From the NCBI GenBank assembly GCA_036939975.1, contig JALLPB010000304.1:1-18028 (forward strand): DNA of 18,028 nucleotides, read 5' to 3'. Of the stretch, positions 8,831-17,797 are shown one piece after another. The notes beneath the pieces are model-generated. The model was not told the DNA's origin and did no database searches. It saw only the letters and a program-made list of their open reading frames with translations. A program made the position numbers and the translations under genes. This DNA is from Cyclostephanos tholiformis. Lineage: Eukaryota > Bacillariophyta > Thalassiosirophyceae > Thalassiosirales > Thalassiosiraceae. Positions within the stretch are counted from its first letter, which is position 1. Each line of letters begins with the position of its first letter.

Positions 8831-8946
8831 AAAACAAAAAGTATGAAATGAGGGCTAGCACACATATTTACTGAAAAAGCTAAATTCTGTCACCAATACT
8901 AAGATAGATTACAGTCCAGAGATTGCAAAAATATTAGGATGTTGGT
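8831..8946. other. Convergent 3' region between RCC1 and RUS genes
   Basis: Only 116 bp separates the two stop codons. It is AT-rich. No clean AATAAA is seen on either strand, so each transcript probably ends inside or beyond the partner's 3' end. Confidence 0.5.
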
Positions 8947-10845
8947 TCAATCACTCTTTATCCTTAGGCGATGAGATGAACCGCACTCCACAGACACGAA
9001 TCCAGTTCCAATGTGCCACCCTGCATCTTGCAGGCACTCTATGAACATTTGAATTTGGCAAGCCATAATGGAGTGCGTGTCTGCCAGAATTTTAAGCCCC
9101 GTGCATTCATTGTTGCTGTCAGTATGATATGGATCATTTCTTTTGATGTGAGAATGCGCAACATAAGAATGAAACATACCCCTGAGAATATCGTAGTCCG
9201 TAGCACCTTCTAAATAAGTGAGCTGGACCATAACATCACCATCGGCGGAAATGATTTTGAGAAGATAATTTTCATATTCTTTTGAATCATAAACAAAATC
9301 GCTGGATTTGTTAGATCTGTCATCATCAGTAGGATTTCTTGCTAGCAATAAATTTTCTAGCTCGGAGGCGCCCGAGGGACAAATATTAACCAATGAATCA
9401 CCGACAATCAACCATTCAACTGAGTCGTCTGGTGACATCATTGGAAGAAATGTTTCCTTTTCGGCAACTTGTGCAGGTGTCAACGTTTTCATATGGACTC
9501 CATCTTTTAGGCCATCATTGTGGTAAACCTTCTCGGAAATGTAAGACGACAAAACTATGTGCAGTCGATGACGGTCCAAATTTCTCAACGGCACAACCTT
9601 AACCGCTTTGTAGGTGCATACTTGGTGTACTGCCGACAACATGGCGAATCCAGCTAAAGTCCCCGAGGTGCCATATTCGGAACAAAATGTTCGAGACAAA
9701 AAGATACCAATCGCAGTGCCAAGGAGGGATGCAACAATCGATTGCGACCCAGATTTCGCAGTGACGTCCCCAAGATTGCTACTGACGGAGACTGTCGAGG
9801 AGGCATTTTTTGTGCATGCTTCAGCTTCAGAGGTATTTAAAGGAAATGACGACCCACCCATACTGAGGCTTTGATGGATGGCTGCTCTACTTGCACTAGC
9901 CGCTAAATACCCCACATTCTTTCCAATGTTCGCAATGCTTGCACACGGCAAGAACCATTCTTGTCCCATCATCGGGGTGCATATTTCTAATAGTGTGCTA
10001 AGATCCAACGCCAAGGCTGCTACCATGCGCCACCTTTTGGGATTGCTGTCGGCCGTACCCTGTTGATAGTTTCCTCGACGCCGGATTTTTCGTTTTCCCC
10101 CCAAAGACCATTTCCCAAATTTGCCTCTCCAGTAATCGAAGTCAATCCCTCCTTTCCCCAACTGACTCGCAAAGACGACGCCACCGAGTTGGCCGACGCC
10201 ATCTTTCATCACCCAATTCAACGCGGCCGCCATTGGCGCGGCGCTTTGAGTACCCACTCCAACAGCGACCAAAAGGGCCTGAGTACTGAGTACCATTGCG
10301 GACGAACCAGCGATAGAGCCGAGGAAGCAGTACGAGGCGTACGAGGCATAAGATGGGCAGACCGAATGCGGATAGCGTGCTGGAAGAAAGTGGTGTATTA
10401 ATGGTAGTTTTCGAACATTCGCGAAGTCTCCCTTTTGGTAAGAATTCATAATCGACGAAATGTGATATGATTGTTTACTTGCTTCTGATGGTGCAACAGT
10501 ATGCACTTCCCAACCAATAGCATCGTGTTTGCCATGATTGATCACGGGCTTATACAGAACACGTCCTCTGCCCAATTGTATCTCTTGTCCATCGACGTCG
10601 GCTGAATCGGACGACGCGTTGGCAGCATATGATGATATGGTCTGTTCCCATACGTGAATTCGTTTTGATTTTGAAGCATGTTGCGATCGGGGGTCGTGGG
10701 GCGTCGAAAATCTCCGCCGGCGGTGACCACCATGAATGTGCCATGAAGGAGAGCAAAAGCAAGGGAAGTAAACCTGGCGTGCGCTCCTGCCTACGGCTTG
10801 CCAAAGATACCGGCCGCCGGAGGAAGACAAGAGTGATGTCTCCAT
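8947..10845 (-). CDS. RUS (root UVB sensitive, DUF647) family protein
   Basis: A single-exon protein of 632 residues. The family core is clear: LPARYPHSVCPSYASYASYC (about 154-173), a helix with STQALLVAVGVG (187-198), AAPMAAALNWVMKDGVGQLG (202-221), KRWRMVAALALDLSTLLEIC (270-289), LPCASIANIGKNVGYLA (299-315), ASRAAIHQSL (318-327) and the diagnostic LGDVTAKSGSQ (358-368) followed by a hydrophobic LLGTAIGIFLS. The N-terminal ~60 residues are rich in Arg and His (RRRRFSTP) and lack acid, as expected of an organelle presequence. The core is interrupted by a basic loop (about 238-268) and a Ser/Thr-rich loop (about 330-355). In plants RUS1/RUS2 act in UV-B signalling and auxin transport, and other members are linked to organelles. 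The molecular activity is unknown, and the role in this alga is not inferable. Confidence 0.92.
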   Translation of the reverse strand: METSLLSSSGGRYLWQAVGRSARQVYFPCFCSPSWHIHGGHRRRRFSTPHDPRSQHASKSKRIHVWEQTISSYAANASSDSADVDGQEIQLGRGRVLYKPVINHGKHDAIGWEVHTVAPSEASKQSYHISSIMNSYQKGDFANVRKLPLIHHFLPARYPHSVCPSYASYASYCFLGSIAGSSAMVLSTQALLVAVGVGTQSAAPMAAALNWVMKDGVGQLGGVVFASQLGKGGIDFDYWRGKFGKWSLGGKRKIRRRGNYQQGTADSNPKRWRMVAALALDLSTLLEICTPMMGQEWFLPCASIANIGKNVGYLAASASRAAIHQSLSMGGSSFPLNTSEAEACTKNASSTVSVSSNLGDVTAKSGSQSIVASLLGTAIGIFLSRTFCSEYGTSGTLAGFAMLSAVHQVCTYKAVKVVPLRNLDRHRLHIVLSSYISEKVYHNDGLKDGVHMKTLTPAQVAEKETFLPMMSPDDSVEWLIVGDSLVNICPSGASELENLLLARNPTDDDRSNKSSDFVYDSKEYENYLLKIISADGDVMVQLTYLEGATDYDILRGMFHSYVAHSHIKRNDPYHTDSNNECTGLKILADTHSIMACQIQMFIECLQDAGWHIGTGFVSVECGSSHRLRIKSD

Positions 10846-11456
10846 GCCATGCTACATGACGATAAAACGCAACAAAATAAGTTCTCCCCAGACGCTAGCA
10901 ACTATAGTACCATAGAGGTATTAGAATTTACCAACACGCCCGGCCGGGTTCAGCGCGCCAGGACTACCTATTATTACCTGTAGCTACGTATCGTACCATT
11001 GTTTTTAGTCACATTATTTTGATGTGATTTCTGTTTGGTCGCCGCCAGGTGCGAGTGCTCTGTGGCTGAGCTACAGGAAAGACTAGAGAATCCTAATACT
11101 AGGGGGAAGAGACATCATACTTCGACCAGATTGATACTGAGATGAGAGGCTGATCCAGCCTCCAGGGCACGTGATATCAGGTAATTATTTATCAACTTGG
11201 ACAACTACTAGGCCGTGAAACACCAAGATGAGAGAGTGTTGGATGGCTAAAAGAAGATATCTGTTTTAGTTTTTGTCTTTTTCAATCAAGTCCGAATGTT
11301 GTATCCCTGAGATCATTTATTCAGCATGGTTCAGGGGCACTGACAAGAATCATCACGCTGCGTTTATGCCCAAATCCCGGAGAAGTGTCTCTCCCCCCCA
11401 CCCCCCCAATGACGAAGAATAAATAAATGGCTCAACTCATTCCCCCCGACCCACCC
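10846..11456. other. Intergenic region upstream of the RUS gene
   Basis: This 611-bp stretch lies between the start of the RUS gene and the end of the BTB gene (both minus strand), so it should hold the RUS promoter and the BTB 3' end. A small perfect stem-loop, GAGGCTG-ATC-CAGCCTC, lies at 11146-11162, and TCACAT...ATGTGA occurs near 11009-11027. C runs occur near 11392-11407. No tRNA, snRNA or extra gene could be supported. Confidence 0.45.
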
Positions 11457-12818
11457 CTAAATATCAGAATCCGGAACCGGAGAAGACGCGATACCCGCGG
11501 CATTGCTGCTACCGGGCATTTCCATCTTCCCCCCCCCTCCACCAAGGTCGCTACCGCCGCTAGTCCTCTGCTTCTTCGTCGCCGGTTCCGGTATGAGATC
11601 GGCCGCCGCCTTCAATACCGGTATGCACAGGTTCGGATGGTGCTTCATTTCCTCCTGAAACGCAACGCTGCCGGTAACCTCGCGATAATTGTCCATTATG
11701 AATTCGAGGCAGCTCTTCGACAAGCGCTTCGCGTGCAGGTCGTCCGTGGCGCAGTACATCCGTGCCACCGTATTGATCTTCATGTGATTGCGTATCAGCT
11801 CGTGTTCCACTAGCCTCTTTAGATCGCGTAGCTGCCACATGTCCGAAAGGTGCAATAGACTAAGGAGCTCGTCGGTGGTCGGTCCGAGGACCTTCGCGCT
11901 CGACTTTTCGAGGCACTCGATGCGATTCGTGTATAAGAATTCGAGCATCAGACGAACGATCTTCGGGGTGAAGGTCGGATCGACTCGCACGACGCAACCC
12001 AACGCCTCGCGGAACGAGGAGGAGGAGCCTCCGGGGGTTACCTCTCCCGCGTTCTTGCGGAACAGGGCCTTGAAGTAGTCGGCGCGGGCCGTGAGGATGC
12101 ACTTGTGGGCGCGTATCTCCACGATGTCGACGTCGGACGACGACGACGATGACGACGACGACGCGATGTCGGCGTCGTCGTCGTCGGAGAAGGGGAATTC
12201 GGCCGCCTTGATCGACGGGTGAATGGACTCGGACGTCGATGATGAAGTCATTACGTCCTTCTTGCGCTTGCCGTTGGTCGTCCTGGCGGTCGTCGTCGTC
12301 GTCGTCGTCTTCGACCCGACCGTGCCCGTCCCCCCCCCCGCGTCCTTGGCCTTCGGCGGCATGCGATGGACAAGGAAGACCGCGTCCATGTGCTCCTCGT
12401 CGTCGAGCAATTCCCTCATGTCCTTGAAAAATTCCGAATCGTCCGCGGCCTGCTCCGGCGCCTCGACCTTGCGCCTCTTCCTGACCATGATGATATCTCC
12501 CCGCTGCAATTGCACGCTCTCGGGAGTATCCTCGTTCTCGAGGGGATGGACGAAGTAATACTCCAAATCGTCCTTCCTGAGTCCGTGATACTTGGCGTAA
12601 TGTCGGAACAGACTCGAGAAGCGCTGCGTCTTCAGCATGAGGCAGGAGTAATTGGTATCGGCCGTGACGCGACGTATGGTCGTTTCGCTCCCGGTGAGGT
12701 ACAGGTCCTCCTCGGCCTTGACGGTGAATTCGACGTGTTCGTTCGGGGCGTTACCACCCCCGGCGCCCCCCCCGCCGGCGGCGCCCCCCCCCCCCTGCCT
12801 CCCCGGATTATTCGCCAT
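11457..12818 (-). CDS. Ubiquitin-like / BTB-BACK domain protein
   Basis: A single-exon protein of 453 residues; the start ATGGCGAAT is preceded by AAA. After a poly-Gly leader (10-22), residues about 28-116 look like a SUMO/Rad60-type ubiquitin-like fold: HVEFTVKAEEDLYL, CLMLKTQRFSSLFRHYAKYH, then LQRGDIIMVRKRRK. A BTB/POZ domain follows, but its first strand (MDAVFLVHR, 144-152) is separated from the next part (VEIRAHKCILTARADYFKAL, 233-252) by about 80 residues of Lys, Thr, Asp and Ser tracts. Its core continues with VVRVDPTFTPKIVRLMLEFL and a BACK-like helical region (DELLSLLHLSDMWQLRDLKR, then VARMYCATDDLHAKRL). A probable nuclear-localisation-like TKKQR follows, and the tail is Gly-rich. 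BTB-BACK proteins often act as Cullin-3 substrate adaptors; that is family knowledge, and the substrate is unknown. Confidence 0.88.
   Translation of the reverse strand: MANNPGRQGGGGAAGGGGAGGGNAPNEHVEFTVKAEEDLYLTGSETTIRRVTADTNYSCLMLKTQRFSSLFRHYAKYHGLRKDDLEYYFVHPLENEDTPESVQLQRGDIIMVRKRRKVEAPEQAADDSEFFKDMRELLDDEEHMDAVFLVHRMPPKAKDAGGGTGTVGSKTTTTTTTARTTNGKRKKDVMTSSSTSESIHPSIKAAEFPFSDDDDADIASSSSSSSSSDVDIVEIRAHKCILTARADYFKALFRKNAGEVTPGGSSSSFREALGCVVRVDPTFTPKIVRLMLEFLYTNRIECLEKSSAKVLGPTTDELLSLLHLSDMWQLRDLKRLVEHELIRNHMKINTVARMYCATDDLHAKRLSKSCLEFIMDNYREVTGSVAFQEEMKHHPNLCIPVLKAAADLIPEPATKKQRTSGGSDLGGGGGKMEMPGSSNAAGIASSPVPDSDI
12126..12187. repeat. GTC/GAC triplet tracts in the BTB gene
   Basis: Near-continuous GAC triplets on the plus strand (about 12136-12153) and TCG/GTC triplets (12169-12187) encode, on the minus strand, the poly-Ser and Asp runs that form much of the insert within the BTB fold. 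The same triplet makes Ser or Asp depending on frame. Related tracts occur in the RCC1 gene (6526-6541) and the ADCK gene (about 13549-13566, 13841-13861, 14139-14159). Confidence 0.85.
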
Positions 12819-13319
12819 TTTCTTTTTCTGACTCGGGACGCGGTGTGTATCGTATATTATGGTCGGTGATTCGCGCGCCGGTGCTTTCGGTGGGTCCGGG
12901 TGATCGTGGGTGTGGTGGCAGCAGGCTAGGTCGGTGGTGGCTCTTTTTTTTTTGTAGGAAATTCGGGAAACGTCGTTTTTTTTTTCCCCCCCTCTACCAT
13001 ACTCTACACCATACTACATATCTACCTAGCCTCTAGGTAGGTGTTAGTTAGTGTGTGGTTTCATGCAGTTTTTTTTGGCGGGGACCGCTCCCCTCTTTTT
13101 GGACTCTACAATAATATAGTATATGGTATATATCTCCTCGGGAAAAAACCGCGAAGAAAGTGAGCGAGGAGGGACAATGACGCAGAAATGGAAGAGGAAG
13201 CCGCGAGAGGGGAGGGATCATCATCTCATCAAACGGTGGCCCCTTAACTCTGTATCATATTACACACTATTATTTGCACGAGAAAAAATCAAGAGCAGTA
13301 AACGGGCGATACTACCATC
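12819..13319. promoter_or_regulatory. Shared divergent upstream region of the BTB and ADCK genes
   Basis: About 500 bp lies between the two start codons. It contains T runs near 12944-12954 and 12978-12987 and an AT stretch with TATAGTATATGGTATATATC near 13113-13134, about 190 bp before the ADCK start and about 300 bp before the BTB start. This is a candidate bidirectional promoter, but no element can be assigned firmly to either gene. Confidence 0.4.
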
Positions 13320-13389
13320 ATGTCGTACTTCCGCGCCGCCGCGACGATCGCACCGTCGTCATATTCCCAGGTTGGCCGATTCGCCATGC

Positions 13390-13423
<34 letters not shown>

Positions 13424-15875
13424 TGCCGGGGGGGGGGGAGTCCTCGTCGTCGCCAGGATGGCCTCGTCGGATCACCATCGTGGGGAGGACGAACGAACGT
13501 CGAAAGGTGCCATTACCGCGGCGATGGCGACTTCTGCGACCACCACGACGTCGTCGTCGTCGTCGACTGCGCTCTCTTCGTCGTTCGCGCTAGCGACGTC
13601 GACGTCATCGCCGCCGTCGTCGTCCCCCTCCTCCATCGTGCACGATCTACTCATGGATGCCGAGGAGCGCATCTCCCTATTCCAATCGGCGATGGAGGCG
13701 CTGATGCGCGCGTCGCGACTCGTCCTGACGGCGTCGATCATCGCGTTCGATTACCGTCTCCATCGATTCGTCATCGATGCACGCTCCTCGGATTTACCGT
13801 CGTTCGTGCCACGCTCCCTCCTCTCCTCCTTCGTTGATTACGACGACGACGACGACGACGACTACGATGGCGATGAGGGGAGGGTGGCGAAGGATCGCAG
13901 GAGGCGTATGCGCGCGTTGGAGGAGAGAATAATACGGCTCGAGAACGACCTCGACAATGCCCAGCGTAGGTACGCAGAGAGGTCCAACGAACGTCGTACG
14001 CACGATGATGATGACGATGATGGTAGGGAAGATCGAACAACCGACGACAGGAAACGGAAGGAGAAGGAGGCGATGATGAATATCGCGATGGACCTCGCCT
14101 CAGCCAATGAGGAATTATCGTCCCTGGTCGCAACCAACGACAACGACGACGACGACGACATTATGGATCGGAAGGACGACGGGGGTGGTGGTGGCATCCA
14201 CGCGAGGAACGCACGTCGTCTCCTCGATCTGTGCCGATCCAACGGAGGCGTGTACGTGAAGGTCGGACAGCACCTAGCGAACCTCGACTTGCTCCTGCCC
14301 GTCGAGTACGTGACGACGCTATCGTCGCTGTTCGACGATGCGCCCGTCTCGTCGTACGACGACGTGCGCGGCGTGATACGCGAGGAGTTCGGGCGCGATC
14401 CCGACGACTTGTTCGACGACTTCTCGAGGGTTCCGATCGCGAGCGCTAGCCTCGCTCAGGTCCATACGGCCAAATGCAGGAGTACGGGCAGGAAGCTCGC
14501 GATCAAGGTGCAACATCGTGGTCTCAGGGAGACCAGCAGGGGGGACCTACTCGCGATGTCGACCGTGGTCGGGGTTGCCGAGAGGCTATTCGAGGACTTC
14601 AACTTCGGCTGGATTTGCGAGGAGCTGACGCCCCAGGTACGATGCTGTTGTATGTGGAATGTTTGCGAGGGGAGGTTTTTTCGCGTAACTCACCCCCGTC
14701 TTGCGGCGCCTTCATCGTTTTCATCTCAATTTGTTCACACCATCCCTCGACTCTCTAATCTCTCTTTTTGGTCGTGCTCCGTGATTATGATCATGCCCCA
14801 CGTAAAAAGCTGCCGAAGGAATTGGACTTTAAAAACGAGGGCGAGAACGCCGAGGCCGCCGCTGCCCACCTCGATCGAACAGGATTGGATTGCGTCGTTC
14901 CGGATGTATTTTGGGAATTCACGAGCGACAGGGTCCTAACGATGCAATACGAGGAAGGTTTTCGAGCCACCGACGCCAAAAGTATAGACAGGGCCGGCAT
15001 CTCTAGGAGGTAAGTCGTGTCCCCGTCGCCATAACTTGAAATGCGATGCCATGTGGGATCGACGGTTTCTCATTATTTTTTTCCTCGACTTCAGAGAGGT
15101 GGCCAAGCTCATTTCGTCGGTCTTCAACGCCCAAATATTCGAGACTGGATTCGTGCACTGTGACCCCCACGAGGCGAATATCCTCCTGCGAGAACATCCG
15201 CTCAAGAGGGGCAAACCTCAGATAGTATTGGTCGATCACGGACTTTATAAGAGACTGGACCCGGATTTCCAAGAGTCGTACGCGCGTCTGTGGAAAGGAA
15301 TCGTAATGGCAAATATTCCGGAAATAAAGTCTGCTTGCGAGCAAATGGGGGTCGTCAAAATGGTGAGTAGAATAAGTTACTTATCATGCATGACACATGC
15401 ACACTCACCTCTATTTTTCCGTTTTTATGTACGTCAGTATCCTCTTCTGGCAGCAATGTTGACTTCTCGCCCGTTTGATGAAGTTGTTGAAAGATCGCAG
15501 ACAAAGTCACTTGATGCGTCGCCCGTCGGAAATGGAGGCGGTGACAGGGTCGTTATTCGAGGGTACGCTCAGAGATACCTTAAGGAGATTGTAGCCATGC
15601 TGGATATTGTCCCGAGACAGATGCTACTCATATTCAAAATGAACGATTGCTTGCGGCATGTAGACATAGCGTTGGGCTCGCCAATAAACAACCTTGTTGT
15701 TGCTGGTCGCTTTGCCTCGAAGAGGGTGTTCGAGAATAAATGGAAGAAACAATCACTATCAAATTGTGGTCTTCTATGCCTGTTCCGCGATTGGCTTTCG
15801 TATATGAATGTTCTCGTACGTGTCAATAGCTATGAGCTCATTGCTAGACTTAAAGTGAACTCTATTACGTATTAA
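13320..15875 (+). CDS. ADCK1-type ABC1/UbiB atypical kinase, four exons
   Basis: The exons are 13320-14636, 14810-15009, 15095-15362 and 15438-15875, giving 740 residues. ABC1/UbiB kinases act in mitochondria or plastids; the ADCK1 branch is linked to inner-membrane organisation and lipid homeostasis. The family motifs are present: KxGQ as KVGQ (314-317), the Ala-rich loop in ASASLAQVH (374-382) that replaces the usual Gly loop, catalytic-type Lys396 in AIKVQH, the ELDFKNEGENAE segment, HCDPHEAN (527-534, Asp529 and Asn534) and metal-binding VDHG (Asp553). The stretches YPLLAAMLTSR and VPRQMLLIFKMNDCLRH place it with ADCK1. The N-terminus (MSYFRAAATIA..., an Ala tract, then a short hydrophobic stretch) fits mitochondrial import. 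Between presequence and kinase lie three poly-Asp inserts and a charged coiled-coil-like region (about 195-260). It is divergent from the BTB gene and convergent with the BAR-like gene. Confidence 0.93.
14637..14809 (+). other. ADCK intron 1 (173 nt)
   Basis: The donor is CCCCAG|GTACGA and the acceptor TAAAAAG|CTGCCG, phase 0. Splicing gives WICEELTPQ followed directly by LPKELDF, which aligns without gap to the ADCK1 family pattern at this point. Retaining it leads to a stop at 14939. Confidence 0.85.
15010..15094 (+). other. ADCK intron 2 (85 nt)
   Basis: The donor is AG|GTAAGT and the acceptor GACTTCAG|AGAG after a T-rich tract. It splits an Arg codon (phase 2) and joins AGISR to REVAKLIS. 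Without splicing the frame ends at the TAA formed across the donor. Confidence 0.9.
15363..15437 (+). other. ADCK intron 3 (75 nt, open in frame)
   Basis: The donor is ATG|GTGAGT and the acceptor TACGTCAG|TATCC, phase 0. The length is a multiple of three and no in-frame stop occurs, so the frame also reads through it (25 extra residues, VSRISYLSCM...FYVRQ). Removing it joins MGVVKM to YPLLAAML, which is where the family is continuous. Confidence 0.82.
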
Positions 15876-15898
15876 TTTTGCACCAACGAAGTCATTGC
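15876..15898. other. 23-bp gap between convergent stop codons
   Basis: The TAA of the ADCK gene (15873-15875) and the TAA of the BAR-like gene (15899-15901) face each other across 23 bp. The 3' untranslated regions must overlap the partner's coding sequence or be almost absent. Confidence 0.85.
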
Positions 15899-17648
15899 TT
15901 ATTTAAATGAAAACTCTTCATGATCCTTCTTCACTCCGGTGTAAATGTCTTCAGGGTTACAGTTATCAAACGTCGTTAAACGGCCCTCCGTTTCGATCGA
16001 CTCTTCGCTACCAATCATATCAAGCATCGCCAACGATTCACCCAATCTAACTAAATGTTCCTGATTGACAGCCGCGAAAGAAAGCTCTGATATGATTGAC
16101 TTTCTCAGTAATGGAAAAGCGTCTCTCCATGAACGAAGGACCACTTCGTCCAAAAACATAAGCAACGTTTCACCGTTCTTGTCATGGGTCTTTCGTGTCC
16201 CTTCCAACTTGATTTGGTTCCTCTCCAACTTGTCGATTTGTTTAGGCGGAACGAGCCTGTTCTTCTGCTTCAACTTCTCAATATCCGCCACCAATGAATC
16301 TACTTTCTTCTCGTAGTGGCATACGCCGCTTCGAATCTTTGAATACTCAGCATATCTTGACACCACACACTTATGAACAATTTGCTCCCAATCATCAACA
16401 TAACGAACTATGTCAGATAGCTCATCCAACTTGGTCTTGGTTTCCTTGAATAAATCCTTGTGGACATCATGATAAGACAAGTATGATGCCGGAAAAATTT
16501 TGGACTGAGGAGGCAACTCAGGCTCCGGTTCTGGCGGCGACTTCAGCACGACTAGATCTCCGTTATTGCTGATGTTCAAGTATTCAACATTCTGATTCGC
16601 CTCATCACTGTTTAATGTTTCAATTTCTGGCACATAATTCTCTTGTGTGTCTGCATCATCGCCATTCGTCGTCATCACCTCTTCATCGCGGTGAATTTCT
16701 TCCTTAACCACGGCCACGGCCCCCGGCTTAACATCTTCAACTGCGCTGAATGGTTCATACGACTCCGCTTCATTTGATTGCTCGGCATTCTTCTTTCTGC
16801 CCATCGGCATTAATTCATCCCCTTCATAGTTTTTTTCGTCTGTAAAACTATCGTCGTCGTTGTCAACGATGACATTACAGCAACCGCCCGCATTGTCCGA
16901 GTATCGAGTAATTTCTTCGACGGATACAGAATCTTTAGGCGTGTAATCTAGGGGGACCTCGATCGACGATTCCGCAATTTCTTCATCGGGGGGTGGATCA
17001 ATACTCTCTCTAATTGGCGTCTTCCCCGATGAATATACCGACATTTGACTGGAAACTTTCAATCCCTCGGGGTCATTCTTTACAATTGCACTGGTTGCAA
17101 TGAATTCACATTCCTCAAAGGATGGTGATGGAGCAGGGGCATCTCTAACAGGAGAGGAAAAATCTGATATCGCTTCATTGATAGTCCTAAGAATAGAGGG
17201 GAAAAAGGATTTATTTTTCTCCGAGCTGTCAGTTTTGTATTTTCCCCGAGGAGCAACTACGGGCGACAGAGGAGAGTCATCGAGCATCTCATGGTAACAC
17301 TTGGCAGCCTGTGATTTTTTTTGCGGAGCCATACTGAGAACGAAGCGTTGTTGTGAAAATTGCTCACACTACACAGCTTCAACTCACGTAAAGCCCATTC
17401 TCATTCAACGCATCCATCAACTGATGACGAGTCCTGTACAGCATTACGAGGTTATTCAAATTATTATGAAACTCCTCGAATTGCTTGTGCAAAGCCTCCA
17501 CATCTTGACTAATTGCATTGCTGTGTTCAGTGGAGGGGTGTTCGATCTTTTTGCCCCCAATGTGGAACATGTTCATCATGGTTGGAGACAGCAATATGTT
17601 GGATCGAGTGGCATTGCTGTTACGAGGTTTGGCAATATCCTGTTGCAT
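15899..17648 (-). CDS. BAR-like helical protein with long acidic insert, two exons
   Basis: The preferred model has exons 17648-17388 and 17308-15899, giving 556 residues. Exon 1 carries an amphipathic helix (about 46-87: VEALHKQFEEFHNNLNNLVM, then LYRTRHQLMDALNENGLY). The C-terminal part (about 359-520) is a long heptad-like helical region: ETKTKLDELSDIVRYVDDWE, KVDSLVADIEKLKQKN, KLERNQIKLEGTRKTHDKNG, then WRDAFPLLRKSIISELSFAA. This pattern of K/R-rich helices followed by a final helix matches BAR-type membrane-curving domains. I infer the fold and have no sequence hit. Between the helices lie about 260 residues rich in Asp, Glu, Ser and Pro. Translation could instead start at Met 17332 within the intron, which would lose the first helix. 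The frame stays open 5' of Met 17648 without an ATG, and a further upstream exon is possible (acceptor-like TTTTTTAG near 17688). Lipid or partner specificity is unknown. Confidence 0.72.
17309..17387 (-). other. Probable intron of the BAR-like gene (79 nt)
   Basis: The donor is TAC|GTGAGT and the acceptor AAATCACAG|GCTGCC, phase 0. It joins NENGLY to AAKCYHEML. A nearer acceptor, TTCTCAG (intron of 54 nt), would shift the frame into an early stop. Without splicing, exon 1 ends at TGA three codons past the donor. The acceptor has an A-rich rather than pyrimidine-rich lead-in. Confidence 0.6.
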
Positions 17649-17797
17649 TCTTCCTTTTCGTTCACCATCTATCGGAGTCCCCGGAATGGTTGCACTAAAA
17701 AATCTTTCTCTCTCAGAAAAAATAACATGATGTGCGAAAGAAAAAAACGAAAGATGTTGCGTTGGGAAAAGACCCGTTGGAGTTGAGGGAAACTAAA

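Noticed and set aside
11040..11165. Possible small structured RNA (stem-loop GAGGCTG-ATC-CAGCCTC nearby)
   Set aside because: No tRNA A or B box, no snRNA or snoRNA motif, and only one short hairpin. This is not enough to call an RNA gene.
13274..13837. 187-codon Arg-rich frame overlapping the ADCK start
   Set aside because: It is a shifted reading of triplet repeats. The ADCK frame continues into conserved kinase motifs and this one does not.
17333..17387. A 54-nt intron (GTGAGT to TTCTCAG) in the BAR-like gene, or a 25-nt one ending at GTGTGAG
   Set aside because: The 54-nt version puts exon 2 out of frame with an early stop. The 25-nt version keeps frame but is too short for an ordinary spliceosomal intron. 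The 79-nt version keeps frame and has plausible sites.
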